This document shows positions 1 to 11,143 of a stretch of DNA of 64,000 nt, one piece after another; the first letter of the stretch is position 1, and the number at the start of each line of letters is the position of its first letter. A program made the position numbers and the translations under genes. The stretch is from Chrysomallon squamiferum (taxonomy: Eukaryota > Mollusca > Gastropoda > Neomphalida > Peltospiridae). A model generated the notes under the pieces. That model was not told the DNA's origin. It was given only the letters and a program-made list of their open reading frames with translations, and searched no databases. Location: positions 16,699,403-16,763,402 of the forward strand of contig CM022667.1 in NCBI GenBank assembly GCA_012295275.1, read 5' to 3'.

Positions 1-39
1 GAGATGGCATCGGAGGTCTGGATATAGGTGGCGGCAGAT
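1..39 (-). CDS. Exon A (VWC-like), 5' end only, cut by window edge
   Basis: Read on the minus strand, an acceptor (...CACTACAG) is followed by codons for DLPPPISRPPMPS, the Pro/Thr linker that opens exon A in the other paralogs. The cysteine part lies beyond the left edge. The acceptor is intact and the junction is phase 1 as elsewhere. No signal exon is found directly upstream. The next exon upstream is the degenerate B exon at 2334-2547, so this exon may belong to a recombined A-B-A gene or to a copy that lost its first exon. Confidence 0.6.
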   Translation of the reverse strand, partial: MCRHLYPDLRCHL

Positions 40-79
40 CTGTAGTGTGTGTTGAAAAATAAGTAAAATAATAATAATA

Positions 80-126
<47 letters not shown>

Positions 127-204
127 AAATAATAATAATTATGATAATAACAAAAGCAACAATAAAAATAGCTGTTATAGTAATAATGACATTAATTTTC
201 ATCT

Positions 205-1270
205 TGTATATGTTTTATAACTTACTGGTTATGGAAACAACTGCTTGGAGATATCTCTATATCTAGAGTGTTTATCATCACAAGCATAGCCGGATTTAAG
301 CATAAGCTAAACATGGCTTAGGTGTTCATATCTGAGAAGATTTCAGACATTCTGTTTATGCATTTATCAATATGTAAACTACGCACATAATGTATATTTA
401 AAAACCGATTTACCTTAATTTGCAATATTATCTTAGTCACCAGAACATTTTACAGGAATTAATTTCCAATGTTATTTTTGAGATTAATAAATATTTTGAA
501 ACGGAATATCCTCAATGTCCAAACAGAAAACCTTTCGCTTGGACTGATTTCTTTTGCATGTTGGACGCATTCTACTAATTTCAGTTATTAACTGTAAATA
601 GGATCGCTACAGATTCTCACAGTTTAAGACCTGGACAGGTTTCCTTTCAGCCATGTCCAAGGCAGAGTTTACACTTTTGCAAGAACGCTTTAATATCATA
701 TCGTTACTCACACCATTACTCATATCGTTAACGTGAAGACGTCAGAGATAATTCTTAACATTAAGTAAATGTTTACGATTTTTGCGAGATAGGTGTAATA
801 CAAGATATAAATTTCAGAATTGTTTTCTTGACATTTCAATCTGCGCTAATTCTGTTAAGGGAGAAAATATGATGAAACCTGACCTTCGTGTTATTGTACT
901 TTTAAAATGTGAGAAAACAGGAGATAAATGAAATGCAAATTTATCAAGAAGAAGATATTTGTGGGTTATCAAAGGAAAGAACACATAAACATATAGCATA
1001 GCATTGTGACAGCGATAATTATTGAATGAAACCTGGGAGTAGTGGCATGTGATTTTTCGAATCTTATCAACTCTGGTTGCTGTATATTTGTTTCATTGTT
1101 CTTGTTTGATCTTTTTCATATTTTTTTTTTCATTCACACGTTGTTAGTGAGTTCAGCACATCCATCTTAACGTCACAGAATAGCGACTGTCTCCTTTCAG
1201 CTTTACATCGCATAAATCCAGAGTCGTCAGTTTAGAAAATGAAAATTCCAAAATGTATCACATTTAATAA
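205..1270 (-). other. Intron-1-type block shared by array genes
   Basis: Noncoding. The stretch around 600-960, with the 'gacctggacaggtttcc' landmark and the 'tctgttaagggagaaaatatga' region, recurs at 4.2-4.8, 14.3-14.8, 40.6-41.5 and 59.35-59.95 kb, each time between a signal exon and an exon A. The part after about 910 matches 42.1-42.5 kb. It is best read as intron 1 sequence. No supported ORF. Confidence 0.55.
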
Positions 1271-1284
1271 ATACACTATTTTTA

Positions 1285-1286
1285 TT

Positions 1287-1345
<59 letters not shown>

Positions 1346-1495
1346 TGGTTTTTTTAAACTCATGTTTGTTTTGGGGTTTTCCGTCTTGAAAAGTCGGACA
1401 TTTCAAAGTTTGGCAAAACCGGAAGTGTATGGCGAAATCGCCGATGTGAGAAATATTAGAAAAATGGTTGACATTTAGTTCTACTACCTGGTTTG

Positions 1496-1560
<65 letters not shown>
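1285..1560. repeat. Two (ATT)n arrays with a short spacer
   Basis: (ATT)n at about 1285-1345 and 1500-1558. The spacer at 1395-1490 (tttggcaaaaccgg... aaaatggttgac) recurs inverted at 5836-5945 and in diverged form at 61.3 kb. It is an unassigned dispersed repeat. Confidence 0.8.
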
Positions 1561-2027
1561 TATATGATGACAACAACAATAGGAATAGCTGTTATCATAA
1601 TAACAACATGAATCTATATTGGTCAAATTCAAACTGAAAACTATTTTTTAATTTTTTTATCTACTTTCTTTTTAATTTTTTTTTAATGACTTACTGGGCA
1701 TGGAAACAACTACTTGAAGATATCGATATGTCTGTAATGTTTGTTATCACCACGACAACACACACGCTAACTTGATGTTTTATAGTCAGATGTCTCCAGA
1801 ATTTCTCTTTATATATTTATTAACTGATAAAAAATTAAACATAATTTATATTTAAAAACTGATTTAGTCTAATTTACAATATTAATGTAATCAACATAAG
1901 GCTTTATGAGAATCAGTTTTCAGTATTGTTTTCAGATTAATAAATATTTCGAAGCGGAATATCGATTCATATTGGCGGCATTCTACGTTATTTTTAATAT
2001 TATTACTGTTGTTGTTTGTATTATTAT

Positions 2028-2083
<56 letters not shown>

Positions 2084-2205
2084 TTATTATTATTATTAAT
2101 ATCATCTTTATTATTACTGTGATTTTCTTACTAATATTGATCACAGTGTAATTATTATTGTTATACAGGTGGTAGCTTGTTTTGATAATATTCATCTAGC
2201 TGTTA
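1561..2205. other. Second intron-1-type block ending in (TAC)n
   Basis: From about 1687 ('acttactgggcatggaaacaac' landmark) this again matches intron 1 of the array genes. A (TAC/TAT)n tract occupies about 2023-2097. The 'catctagctgttac' motif at 2193-2206 normally lies just downstream of a signal exon (compare 60070-60090), but here no signal exon follows. Predicted ORFs are homopolymeric repeat translations only. Confidence 0.5.
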
Positions 2206-2206
2206 C

Positions 2207-2241
<35 letters not shown>

Positions 2242-2333
2242 GAAGAAGAAGAAGAAGAAGAATATTAATAAGAATAATAACAACAGCTATGATGATCAAA
2301 ATAATAGTAATAATAATAATAATTACAAATTAC

Positions 2334-2547
2334 CTTGCGTTGTCGTTTCTGAAAGTCGTGGTTTTGTAGATGTTGGTGGTGATGCTGCCGTTGTAGTAGG
2401 TGCGGAACACAAAGCCACGCCATATTTTAGCTCCCAAGCACCAAAAGATACGCACTTGTGGAGGATATTTACTGTAACCATCATCACTAAAGTATTTCTG
2501 TCCATCTCCTCGTAACACGTGTCCTGGTGTCGTTTTACACTTGCGTT
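2334..2547 (-). pseudogene. Degenerate internal B exon
   Basis: The acceptor (TTACAG) and donor (CAAG|GTAATT) are intact. The opening ERKCKTTPGHVLRGDGQ is in frame and clearly homologous to other B exons. Two conserved cysteines are lost (CKC reads SKY). One extra base near 2450 shifts the frame: the conserved GAWELKYGVALCSAP continues in another frame and runs to a Thr-rich tail that is in phase with the donor. The exon is probably dead unless the extra base is an assembly error. It is the only clear B exon for the first array gene (signal 4948, A 3949). Confidence 0.75.
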
Positions 2548-2549
2548 CT

Positions 2550-2584
<35 letters not shown>

Positions 2585-3706
2585 CATAATAATAATAATA
2601 ATAATAACAATAATAATAACAACAAGAAAACATAATATAATTAATTAATGGTCTACTTTTTTCCTGAATACATTATTATTACGACAACAACCATTGTTGC
2701 TATTGCTGCAGCTAACACAACTCTTACCTTCCTGAAATACTAATACAAATACGTTTACTAATGAATGAATGAATGAAAAAAATTAACGTGCTAATCAGAG
2801 CAAGCTGTTGTGAAGCTTTCTGACAGGTCAGCGGGCGTATCCGTCGCAGAAAAGAGTTTTGGGTAAGTTAACAGAATGGGTTCTCGTTACGATTGCAGGA
2901 CACAAGGAAGTGTCCAACATATCGGATCGTAACGAGTCGGTTCCGATGTTTCGTACACGTTATCCGCTCCTTGTTGTTTCAGATACTTGTCTGGCTCGTT
3001 GAAGCTCTCCTAGTCATCATCGGGTCCGAGTTGGTTGGGTCCTGTTTGTTTGTCCTCTTGTCGGCTGGTGCTGATATTTCTTTGTTCTTTTTGGCTGCTT
3101 TCTTCTGGTCCAACAATTCCAACTTTTTTTTTCTATTTTCGTTGTCAATGGTCTTTTTATTGATTAAAAGGATGCTGTGAACACCTGTAACTAAGAAGAA
3201 TAACATGAGTGTAGTTAACTTATTTACATTTTATTTTATTTTATTCTATTTTATTTTTGTATTTTGATTTAAAAGATGTTATAAATATTTGCAGCTAGGA
3301 ATTTTACTAATATTGCTACTATATTACTTATATGACTAGTAGCATTGATTCTGCTACTGCCACAACTTTTACAACACTTCCACGACAATAGTTCATTAGT
3401 CTTCATTACTGTTTCTAATTTTTACTCGTAATACTTTACTAAGCCTGCGATTACTAGAAGTAATGCTATAAATACCACTACTAATACAATCAGAATTACT
3501 AATACTACGATACTACTTTGATACTTTCTACTCTTGTTGTCATAAAGATAAACTGAAGAATTGTGTACCTTGGTATGTGTACCTCAATTAATAGTTCTAC
3601 TGCCAATAATACTATGATTCCTACTGGTATAACCGAGATAACTAATAATTAGACATTCAGTTCATCTACTGCTGTTTGTATAGAGAGACACTGAAAAGTT
3701 GTCTAC
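2548..3706. other. Intron with AAT array and dispersed repeat fragment
   Basis: (AAT)n at about 2550-2606. The sequence at 2765-2820 (ATGA repeats, then 'ttaacgtgctaatcagagc') recurs inside the hAT copy at 36830-36870, so it is a dispersed repeat end. 3180-3700 is ordinary intron 2 of the array (compare 13200-13800). No supported gene. Confidence 0.5.
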
Positions 3707-3949
3707 CTCGACACGTGTATCTTTGACAGGCATCAGGACCGTGATCAACAGGATCGAAACACATTGGTGGGAAATAATCAGCGTGTATACAACGAATTTC
3801 TAATTGAGATGAAGAAAAACCAGTAGGCTGACAACGACACTCGTCCGCACAACGTTCATAATCTGGAACGACTTCTCCAGACAGGTAGATTCTTCCATTG
3901 TGAGAGCAGTGCGGTGGTAATGGAGACGTCAATAGACAAGGAGGTAGCT
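3707..3949 (-). CDS. Exon A of first array gene: 8-cysteine VWC-like module
   Basis: Minus-strand exon of 243 bp bounded by CATTATAG| and CGAG|GTAGAC, phase 1 at both ends, fully open. It encodes a Pro-rich linker and then PPHCSHNGRIYLSGEVVPDY, RCADECRCQP, IRCIHADYFPPMCFDP and DACQRYTCRG. The eight cysteines and the C-x-x-x-G-x-x-Y-x-x-G-x-V-V-P spacing resemble VWC domains of secreted proteins. It is two residues longer than its paralogs (FDPVDHGPDAC against FDPEGPDAC). The upstream signal exon (4948) has a damaged donor and the downstream B exon is frameshifted, so this exon may be stranded in a pseudogene. Confidence 0.7.
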
Positions 3950-4785
3950 CTATAATGTGTATGAAAAAATACGAACAACAAAAACCTTAATAATAATAAT
4001 AAGAAGAAGTAGAAGAAGAAGAAGAAGAAGAAGAATACCAATAACAGCAATAATAATAAAAATAACAACAACAAAACTTAAAAACAATAACAATAGCTGT
4101 CATAATAATAATGACATCAATCTATATTAGAAAAATTCAAACAGAAAACTGTCATTCTAATTCTTATCTTGTGTATTTCTCTATGACTTATTGGACATGG
4201 AAACAACTACTTGAAGATATCAGTATATCTAGAGTGTTTAGACTCACTGCCAAAGCCGAATTTAAGCATAAGCTTAATATATAAACTATGCAAATAATGA
4301 ATATTTAAAAACGGATTTAATCTAATTTACAATATTATCGTAATCAATACAAGATTTTATAGGAATTAATTTCCAGTATTATTTTCAGATTAATAAATAT
4401 GTTGAAACGGAATATCGTCAATGTCCAAACCGAACACCTTTCGCTTGGACTGATTTCTTTTGTTTATTGGAAGCATTCTACTAATTTCAGTTATTAACAG
4501 CCAAATAGGATCGTTAAAGATTCATATAATTTTAGACCTGGACAGGTTTCCATTCAGCCGTGTCCACCGCAGAGGTTACACGTATACAAGAAGCTTTTAA
4601 TATCATATCTTTGTTCATTTAACTTGAAGAACACACAGAGAATTCTTAATATTAAGTAAACTGTTCACTGTACTTAGACACACTAAAATGTTTATGATCT
4701 TTACGAGATAGATGTAGCATTGGAATCTGTGCTAAATCTGTTAAGGGAGATAGTCAAGAAATATGACTTTCGAGTTATTCTACTT

Positions 4786-4853
<68 letters not shown>

Positions 4854-4869
4854 AATAAGTACAAATTAT
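3950..4869 (-). other. Intron 1 of first array gene
   Basis: Contains (GAA)n at about 4000-4035, the shared intron-1 block at about 4180-4790, and (AAT)n/(CAA)n at about 4784-4853. No supported ORF. Confidence 0.6.
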
Positions 4870-4948
4870 CTGGAGTTGTTCGCACTGACAAGACAGACGA
4901 AATAATAAAATTCAAACAGAAGACTGAAAAGAGCATGTGAACAGCCAT
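4870..4948 (-). pseudogene. Signal-peptide exon with lost splice donor
   Basis: ATG at 4948 starts MAVHMLFSVFCLNFIISSVL and then SVRTTP, a typical hydrophobic leader of this family. In six paralogs the exon is followed by GTAATTTG (GTAATGAG in the copy at 62.0 kb). Here the corresponding bases read ATAATTTG, so the GT donor is changed to AT. Normal splicing to exon A at 3949 would fail unless a cryptic donor is used. The (TC)n tract lies 200 bp upstream at 5147. Confidence 0.7.
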
Positions 4949-5143
4949 AATGTCACTTTTCGTTTGTGATGTTTTTCAGTATTGATACCTCTTTTTGGTA
5001 AATAGGTTAAGTATGTATAGAAACGACTGGTGAGCTGTAATGCTGACAGCGGATCGCATCGTCAGTGAAGTATACAGACTGATATAATAAGAGTTTACCA
5101 TGTGTACCATTATAATCTCTGTCTCTCAGTTTTTAAATGTTTC

Positions 5144-5254
<111 letters not shown>

Positions 5255-5332
5255 GACAATGTTTCTCACTGTTTTCCATATATTTATTTTATCTTATTAT
5301 GTGTATTCATTCATAGCAAAGTATTCATATGC

Positions 5333-5333
<1 letters not shown>

Positions 5334-5367
<34 letters not shown>

Positions 5368-5406
5368 GATAGATAGATAGATATATATATATGTGTGTAT
5401 ATATAC

Positions 5407-5457
<51 letters not shown>

Positions 5458-5516
5458 TTATACATACACAGACACACATATATGAATATATATATATATA
5501 TATATATGTATTTGCA
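5334..5516. repeat. (TA)n/(TAGA)n/(TATG)n compound microsatellite
   Basis: Interrupted TA tracts with TAGA and TATG units. The listed ORFs here are repeat translations. Confidence 0.9.
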
Positions 5517-5674
5517 GGTGTAATCAGGTAATCGTTCTGCAGATTAAATTATGTATGTATGTATATGTATGTACGTTAGAGTAGGTATACATGTATTAAT
5601 CAATATCTGTGTGAAGTTATATAGTATTCAGTATAATATTATATAAATTTGTTAAATCAAATGAAAACGATTTA

Positions 5675-5965
5675 TTATTATTTTTTTTTTTTTTTTTTTT
5701 TTTTTGTTTTTTGTAAGTGGTGGTTTTGTACATCTCGGTGTTGGCGTTGCAGTTGGTTTAGAACACAAAACCACGTTCAACTCTGCTTCCCATGAATTCA
5801 TTCACGACATGCTCCTATACTTTTATTTGATGAATACGAAGCAGGTAGTAGAACTAAATGTGAACCATTTTTGTAAGATTTCTCACGTGTACGACTCTCT
5901 GACCGGCGATATCGCCATACACTTGCGGGTTTTTCCAAACTTTGAAACTTTAGACTTTAGAAGAG
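5675..5965 (-). pseudogene. Degenerate B-exon tail plus inverted repeat fragment
   Basis: Poly-T at 5681-5706. The sequence 5715-5795 ('ggttttgtacatctcggtgttggcg ... gaacacaaaacc', interrupted here) is a decayed copy of the B-exon tail, with the LCSAP region recognisable. It then joins a block also seen at 22.97-23.2, 30.3-30.5 and 61.2-61.45 kb. No intact reading frame. Confidence 0.45.
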
Positions 5966-5989
5966 GTTTAAAAAGATAAAACATAAAAA

Positions 5990-6070
5990 GCATGTATGTG
6001 TATGTATTTGCATCTGTCTGTGTGTCTGTTGGTGTGTGTGTGTGTGTGTGTGTGTGTCTGTGTGTGTGCT
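5990..6070. repeat. (TG)n tract
   Basis: Short GT microsatellite. The same (GT)n/(GA)n pattern sits upstream of several family fragments. Confidence 0.85.
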
Positions 6071-6427
6071 TCTCTGTCTCTGTTCGCATTTGTTTGAGAG
6101 AATGAGAATCGTACATTTACGTAGACAGAGACAAAGAGAGAGAGAGAAAAACATAAAAAGCAAACTCCCTATAAACAAGATATACCGATGACAACTTCCA
6201 CATTATTTATTCAGTTTGTAAAGATATTTCCCAATCAGAATAGTCTCTGCAGATTAGAGTATATATGTGTATATGTGTGTGTATTAATATATTTCAGAGC
6301 ATATCTGCACCTATTAATAAATATTTGTATAGAGTTGTACATTATTTCATACAACATTATAATGAATATTCATTATTTAGCCACTAAATGTTTCTGATAT
6401 CAAAAGAAAAAGTCATTTCGCTGTTCT

Positions 6428-6630
6428 TTATGAGAAGGCTGTTGTAGGTGGCGGTGTTGCAGAAGTCGGTGGCGTTGACTCGGGTGCAGAACACAAAGCC
6501 ACGACATATTCTGGTTCTCAATCACCAAAAATAAGCACTTGAGGAGTACATTTACAGTAACCATCATCACTAAAGTATATGTGTTCATCTCCACGTAACA
6601 CCTGTCCTGACGTTGTTTTACAATTACGTT
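6428..6630 (-). pseudogene. Terminal B exon with in-frame TGA
   Basis: After acceptor TAGTACAG the frame reads ERNCKTTSGQVLRGDEH, YFSDDGYCKCTPQ and LIFGD. A TGA then replaces the conserved Trp (GDW/GSW in paralogs). The frame continues in phase through EPEYVVALCSAPE and a Pro/Thr tail to ...TTAFS and TAA at 6428-6430. All four cysteines are kept. One nonsense change removes the last cysteine and the tail. It would be the last exon of the gene starting at 9188. Confidence 0.75.
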
Positions 6631-6631
6631 C

Positions 6632-6633
6632 TG

Positions 6634-6668
<35 letters not shown>

Positions 6669-6992
6669 ATAATAATAATAATAATAATAATATTACTAGT
6701 AGTAATAATAGTGATAATAATAGTTATTATTATTATCTGTATACTCTAGTATTATAAAACTACTACAAGAACTGTTACTTCTGCTAACGCAAATACTACT
6801 ACTAATTATGATACCAATACATTTGCTATTAGTAATACTATTATTATTACCAGTAGTATTAACTGCAACATTGATTCTACTACTGCCAGTAGAAGAAGAA
6901 AAAGAAGAAGAAGAAGAATATTAATAAGAATAATAACAATAGTTATAATGATAACAATAATAGTAATAATAATAATAATAATTACAAATTAC
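6632..6992. other. Intron with (ACT)n/(AAT)n
   Basis: (ACT)n then (AAT)n at 6632-6690, followed by the shared intron-2 motif 'tatactctagtattata', then (GAA)n at about 6893-6920. No gene. Confidence 0.55.
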
Positions 6993-7178
6993 CTTCAGTC
7001 GTCGTTTCTGTAAATGGTTGCGTTGTAGAGGGTTCGGAACACAAAGCCACGCCATATTCTGGTTGCCACGAACCAATAACTTGTGCTTGTGGAGGATATT
7101 TACAGTGACCATCATCACTAAAGTTTTTCTGTTCTTCTCCATGTATCACGTGTCCTGATGGCGTTTTACAGTTACGTT
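6993..7178 (-). CDS. Internal B exon (4-Cys module minus one cysteine)
   Basis: 186 bp, acceptor ATTACAG|, donor TGAAG|GTAATT, phase 1 at both ends, fully open. It encodes ERNCKTPSGHVIHGEEQ, FSDDGHCKYPPQ, a GSWQPEYGVALCS core and a short Thr-rich linker (TTQPFTETTTEG). The second cysteine of the CKC motif is Tyr. It lies between exon A (8881) and the terminal B exon (6630), so the gene at 9188 would encode A-B-B. Neighbouring exons carry stops, so translation of the whole is doubtful. Confidence 0.65.
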
Positions 7179-7694
7179 CTGTAATAATAAAAATAGTAAT
7201 AATAATAATAACAATAATAATAATAGTAGTAATAATAGTGCTATTAATAATAATAATAATTTTATTGTATACTCTAGTATTACAACAAATTCTACTATTT
7301 CTCCTACTATAATTATTTTAAGTAATAGTATTAATATTGTAACAAGTCTTACTATTTTTAACACAACTACTACAAGAACTATTACTACTGCTACTGCAAT
7401 TACTAATTATGATACCAATACATTAGCTATTAGTAATATTATTATTATTACAACTAGCATATTACTTGTAACATTGATTCTACTACTGCCACAAGTTTTA
7501 CGAGTCCTCGACGAAAAGAGTTTCTCAGTCTTCATTACTGGTTGTTAGTATTATAACAACTTTTACTACTAATATACTATGACTACTACTACTATAATTA
7601 CTCCTAATATTTTCACTAATAATCCTAATATTGTAACTACTCCTACTACATACACTACTACTACAACAATAACAACCACTACTCCAAATACCAC
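7179..7694 (-). other. Intron-2-type sequence
   Basis: AAT-rich tract 7180-7260, then sequence shared with other array introns ('gataccaatacattagctatt', 'cttcattactgg'). No supported ORF. Confidence 0.5.
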
Positions 7695-8272
7695 TTCAGT
7701 GGAACCTCAGGTTAAGAACTTAATTCGTTCCAGAACAAGTTTCGTAAACCGAAATGTACGTAAACCGAAGTGATATCAGACACACGGAAGCAAAACTGAT
7801 GTTTTGCAATTATTTCTTTCTTAATCTCTACTGTGATACATTTCTGCTTTCCACCAGCAATATCGCTTCACTTTTTGTTTTCTTGGGCGCCATATTGGAT
7901 AGGGTATAATAAAAAAAAATACACACATAAAAGCAGCAACAGTTTAAAAAGAAGCGAGCGCACAATCTCAATGCAAAAGCTACTGAGCTGCAGCTGCATA
8001 TAGCAGACTAAAGGCGCTAACTCATGGTATATATTTGCTATAGGGCATGCCTGTAATCGTTACTTTAAACTCGGTTTTGACTTAAGCATATATTTTTATC
8101 TTTACTACCTGTTGACGTCAAAACCGACGTCAAAAGAAAGCTTGTCGTAGCGCGTTGCTGTAGTTCGTAACTCGGGACATTACTCGTAAACCGAGACAAA
8201 ACTTGTCCAGGATCACGGTTCCGTAATCCGATTTGTTCGAGCTTCGAGGCTTCGTAACCCGAGGTTCTACTG
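7695..8272. mobile_element. MITE-like non-autonomous DNA transposon
   Basis: Ends form an imperfect terminal inverted repeat: CAGTGGAACCTCAGGTTAAG at the left, and on the other strand of the right end ACAGTAGAACCTCGGGTTAC. It interrupts intron 2 between 'ccaaataccact' and 'ctaatatgatacc', which are nearly contiguous in paralogous introns (for example 6790 and 13310). Internal sequence repeats subterminal 'cgtaaaccgag'-type motifs. It has no coding capacity. A clear target duplication was not resolved because the target is an ACT repeat. Confidence 0.7.
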
Positions 8273-8660
8273 TACTAATATGATACCAATACATTTGCTA
8301 TTACTAATACTATTATATTACATTTAGGACATTACTAGAAGCACATACCCTACTACTGCTACAAGTTTTGCAAGACCTCCACAATAATGGTCTCTTAGTC
8401 TTCATTATTGGCTGTTACTATTACTCTCGCTATAAAATCAACCAGTACTTCTACTATTACTACTACTATCGATACTATTACATTACTACCACTTCTTCTA
8501 TTAATTCTACTATTAACTAAAAGTCTAACATTATTATTACTAATCCTATCATTAATGGTAATAGTAAGCTTTCAACTGCTGATAATAATTGCTCGAAATA
8601 CTACTACTAATACTACTACTAATAATAATAATAATTATAATAATAAGATTACTACAACTA

Positions 8661-8881
8661 GGCATCAGGACCGTCATCAACCGGATGGAAACACATCGGT
8701 GATAAATAATCAGCGTATATACAGCGAATTTATAATTCAGATGAAGAATCATAACTACGCTGACAACGACACTCGTACGCACAACGATCATAGTCTGGAA
8801 CGACTTCTCCAAGTCTGTACATCTGTCCATTGTGAGAGCAGTGAGGTGGTATTGCAGGTGTGGATGTAGGTGGCGGCAGCT
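8661..8881 (-). pseudogene. Exon A, truncated and with a stop
   Basis: The acceptor (CACTACAG) and the first two-thirds are intact: PPHCSHNGQMYRLGEVVPDY, RCAYECRCQ, YDSSSEL. The codon corresponding to Glu/Gln in the paralogs then reads TAA. Homology continues through a decayed MCFDP region and stops at 8661. The last segment (RYTCRG and the GTAGAC donor) is missing, replaced by an ACT-rich tract. The exon therefore cannot be spliced in the family's normal way. Confidence 0.75.
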
Positions 8882-9002
8882 CTGTAGTGTGTGTGGAAAA
8901 ATCAGAACAACATTGACAATAATAATAATAACAATAATAGTAGTAATAATAATAAAAACAATAACAATAATAACAATAATTATTATGAAAACAATAATAA
9001 AC

Positions 9003-9039
<37 letters not shown>

Positions 9040-9112
9040 GAAGAAGAAGAAGAAGAAGAAGATTAGTGACAATAATAATAAAAATATAAATAATAATATA
9101 AGTACAAATTAC
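8882..9112 (-). other. Short intron 1 with (AAT)n and (GAA)n
   Basis: AAT and AAG repeats (about 8918-9062). This compact intron 1 resembles that of the intact gene at 32998-33277. Confidence 0.6.
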
Positions 9113-9188
9113 CTTGAGTCGTTGGCATTGACAAGACAGAAGAAATAATAAAATTCACACAGAACAAGAAGAACATGTTAACAGCCAT
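9113..9188 (-). CDS. Signal-peptide exon of second array gene
   Basis: 76 bp: ATG, then MAVNMFFLFCVNFIISSVLS and MPTTQ, ending phase 1 at CTCAAG|GTAATTTG. It is a classical leader: short N-region, about 15 hydrophobic residues, and a small-residue cleavage region around VLS. TGAGTCA lies at 9212-9218 and a weak TATA-like tttaag at 9231. Its exon A at 8881 is broken, so the gene is probably dead although this exon is open. Confidence 0.7.
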
Positions 9189-9307
9189 GTTGCCGCTTTT
9201 CGTTTGTGACATGAGTCACTATTGACAACGTTTAAGCAGTTGTTTCCACATGCGAAATTTGATGCCTCTGTTTAGTATACAGAAACGACTGCTGATATGT
9301 AATGTAA

Positions 9308-9400
9308 AGTTCACACACAAGAAGAAGAGCATGTTAACAGCCATGTTGCCGCTTTTCGTTTGTGACAGGAGTCAGTATTGACAACGTTGAAGCAATTTGA
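9308..9400 (-). pseudogene. Truncated duplicate of signal exon and proximal promoter
   Basis: A second copy of 9155-9250 ('ttcacacacaagaagaag...acagccatgttgccgc', interrupted here). It holds the ATG (9342-9344) and leader start but stops after about 12 codons with no donor. It is a local tandem duplication. Confidence 0.6.
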
Positions 9401-9478
9401 TTACACACGCGCAATTTGATGCCTCTATTTGTCATAGAGAAACAATTGGTTATATGAAATGCGAATCATACTACCATT

Positions 9479-11140
<1,662 letters not shown>

Positions 11141-11143
11141 TGT

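Noticed and set aside
3707-3949. Exon A as a known venom toxin or single-domain VWC antiviral peptide
   Set aside because: Cysteine count is compatible, but spacing and context (B module, Pro/Thr tail) do not match a specific family that I can name.
8408-9148. Poly-Ile, poly-Asn, poly-Thr and poly-Val ORFs in AAT/ACT tracts
   Set aside because: Trinucleotide repeat translations inside introns. The same tracts lie between real exons.
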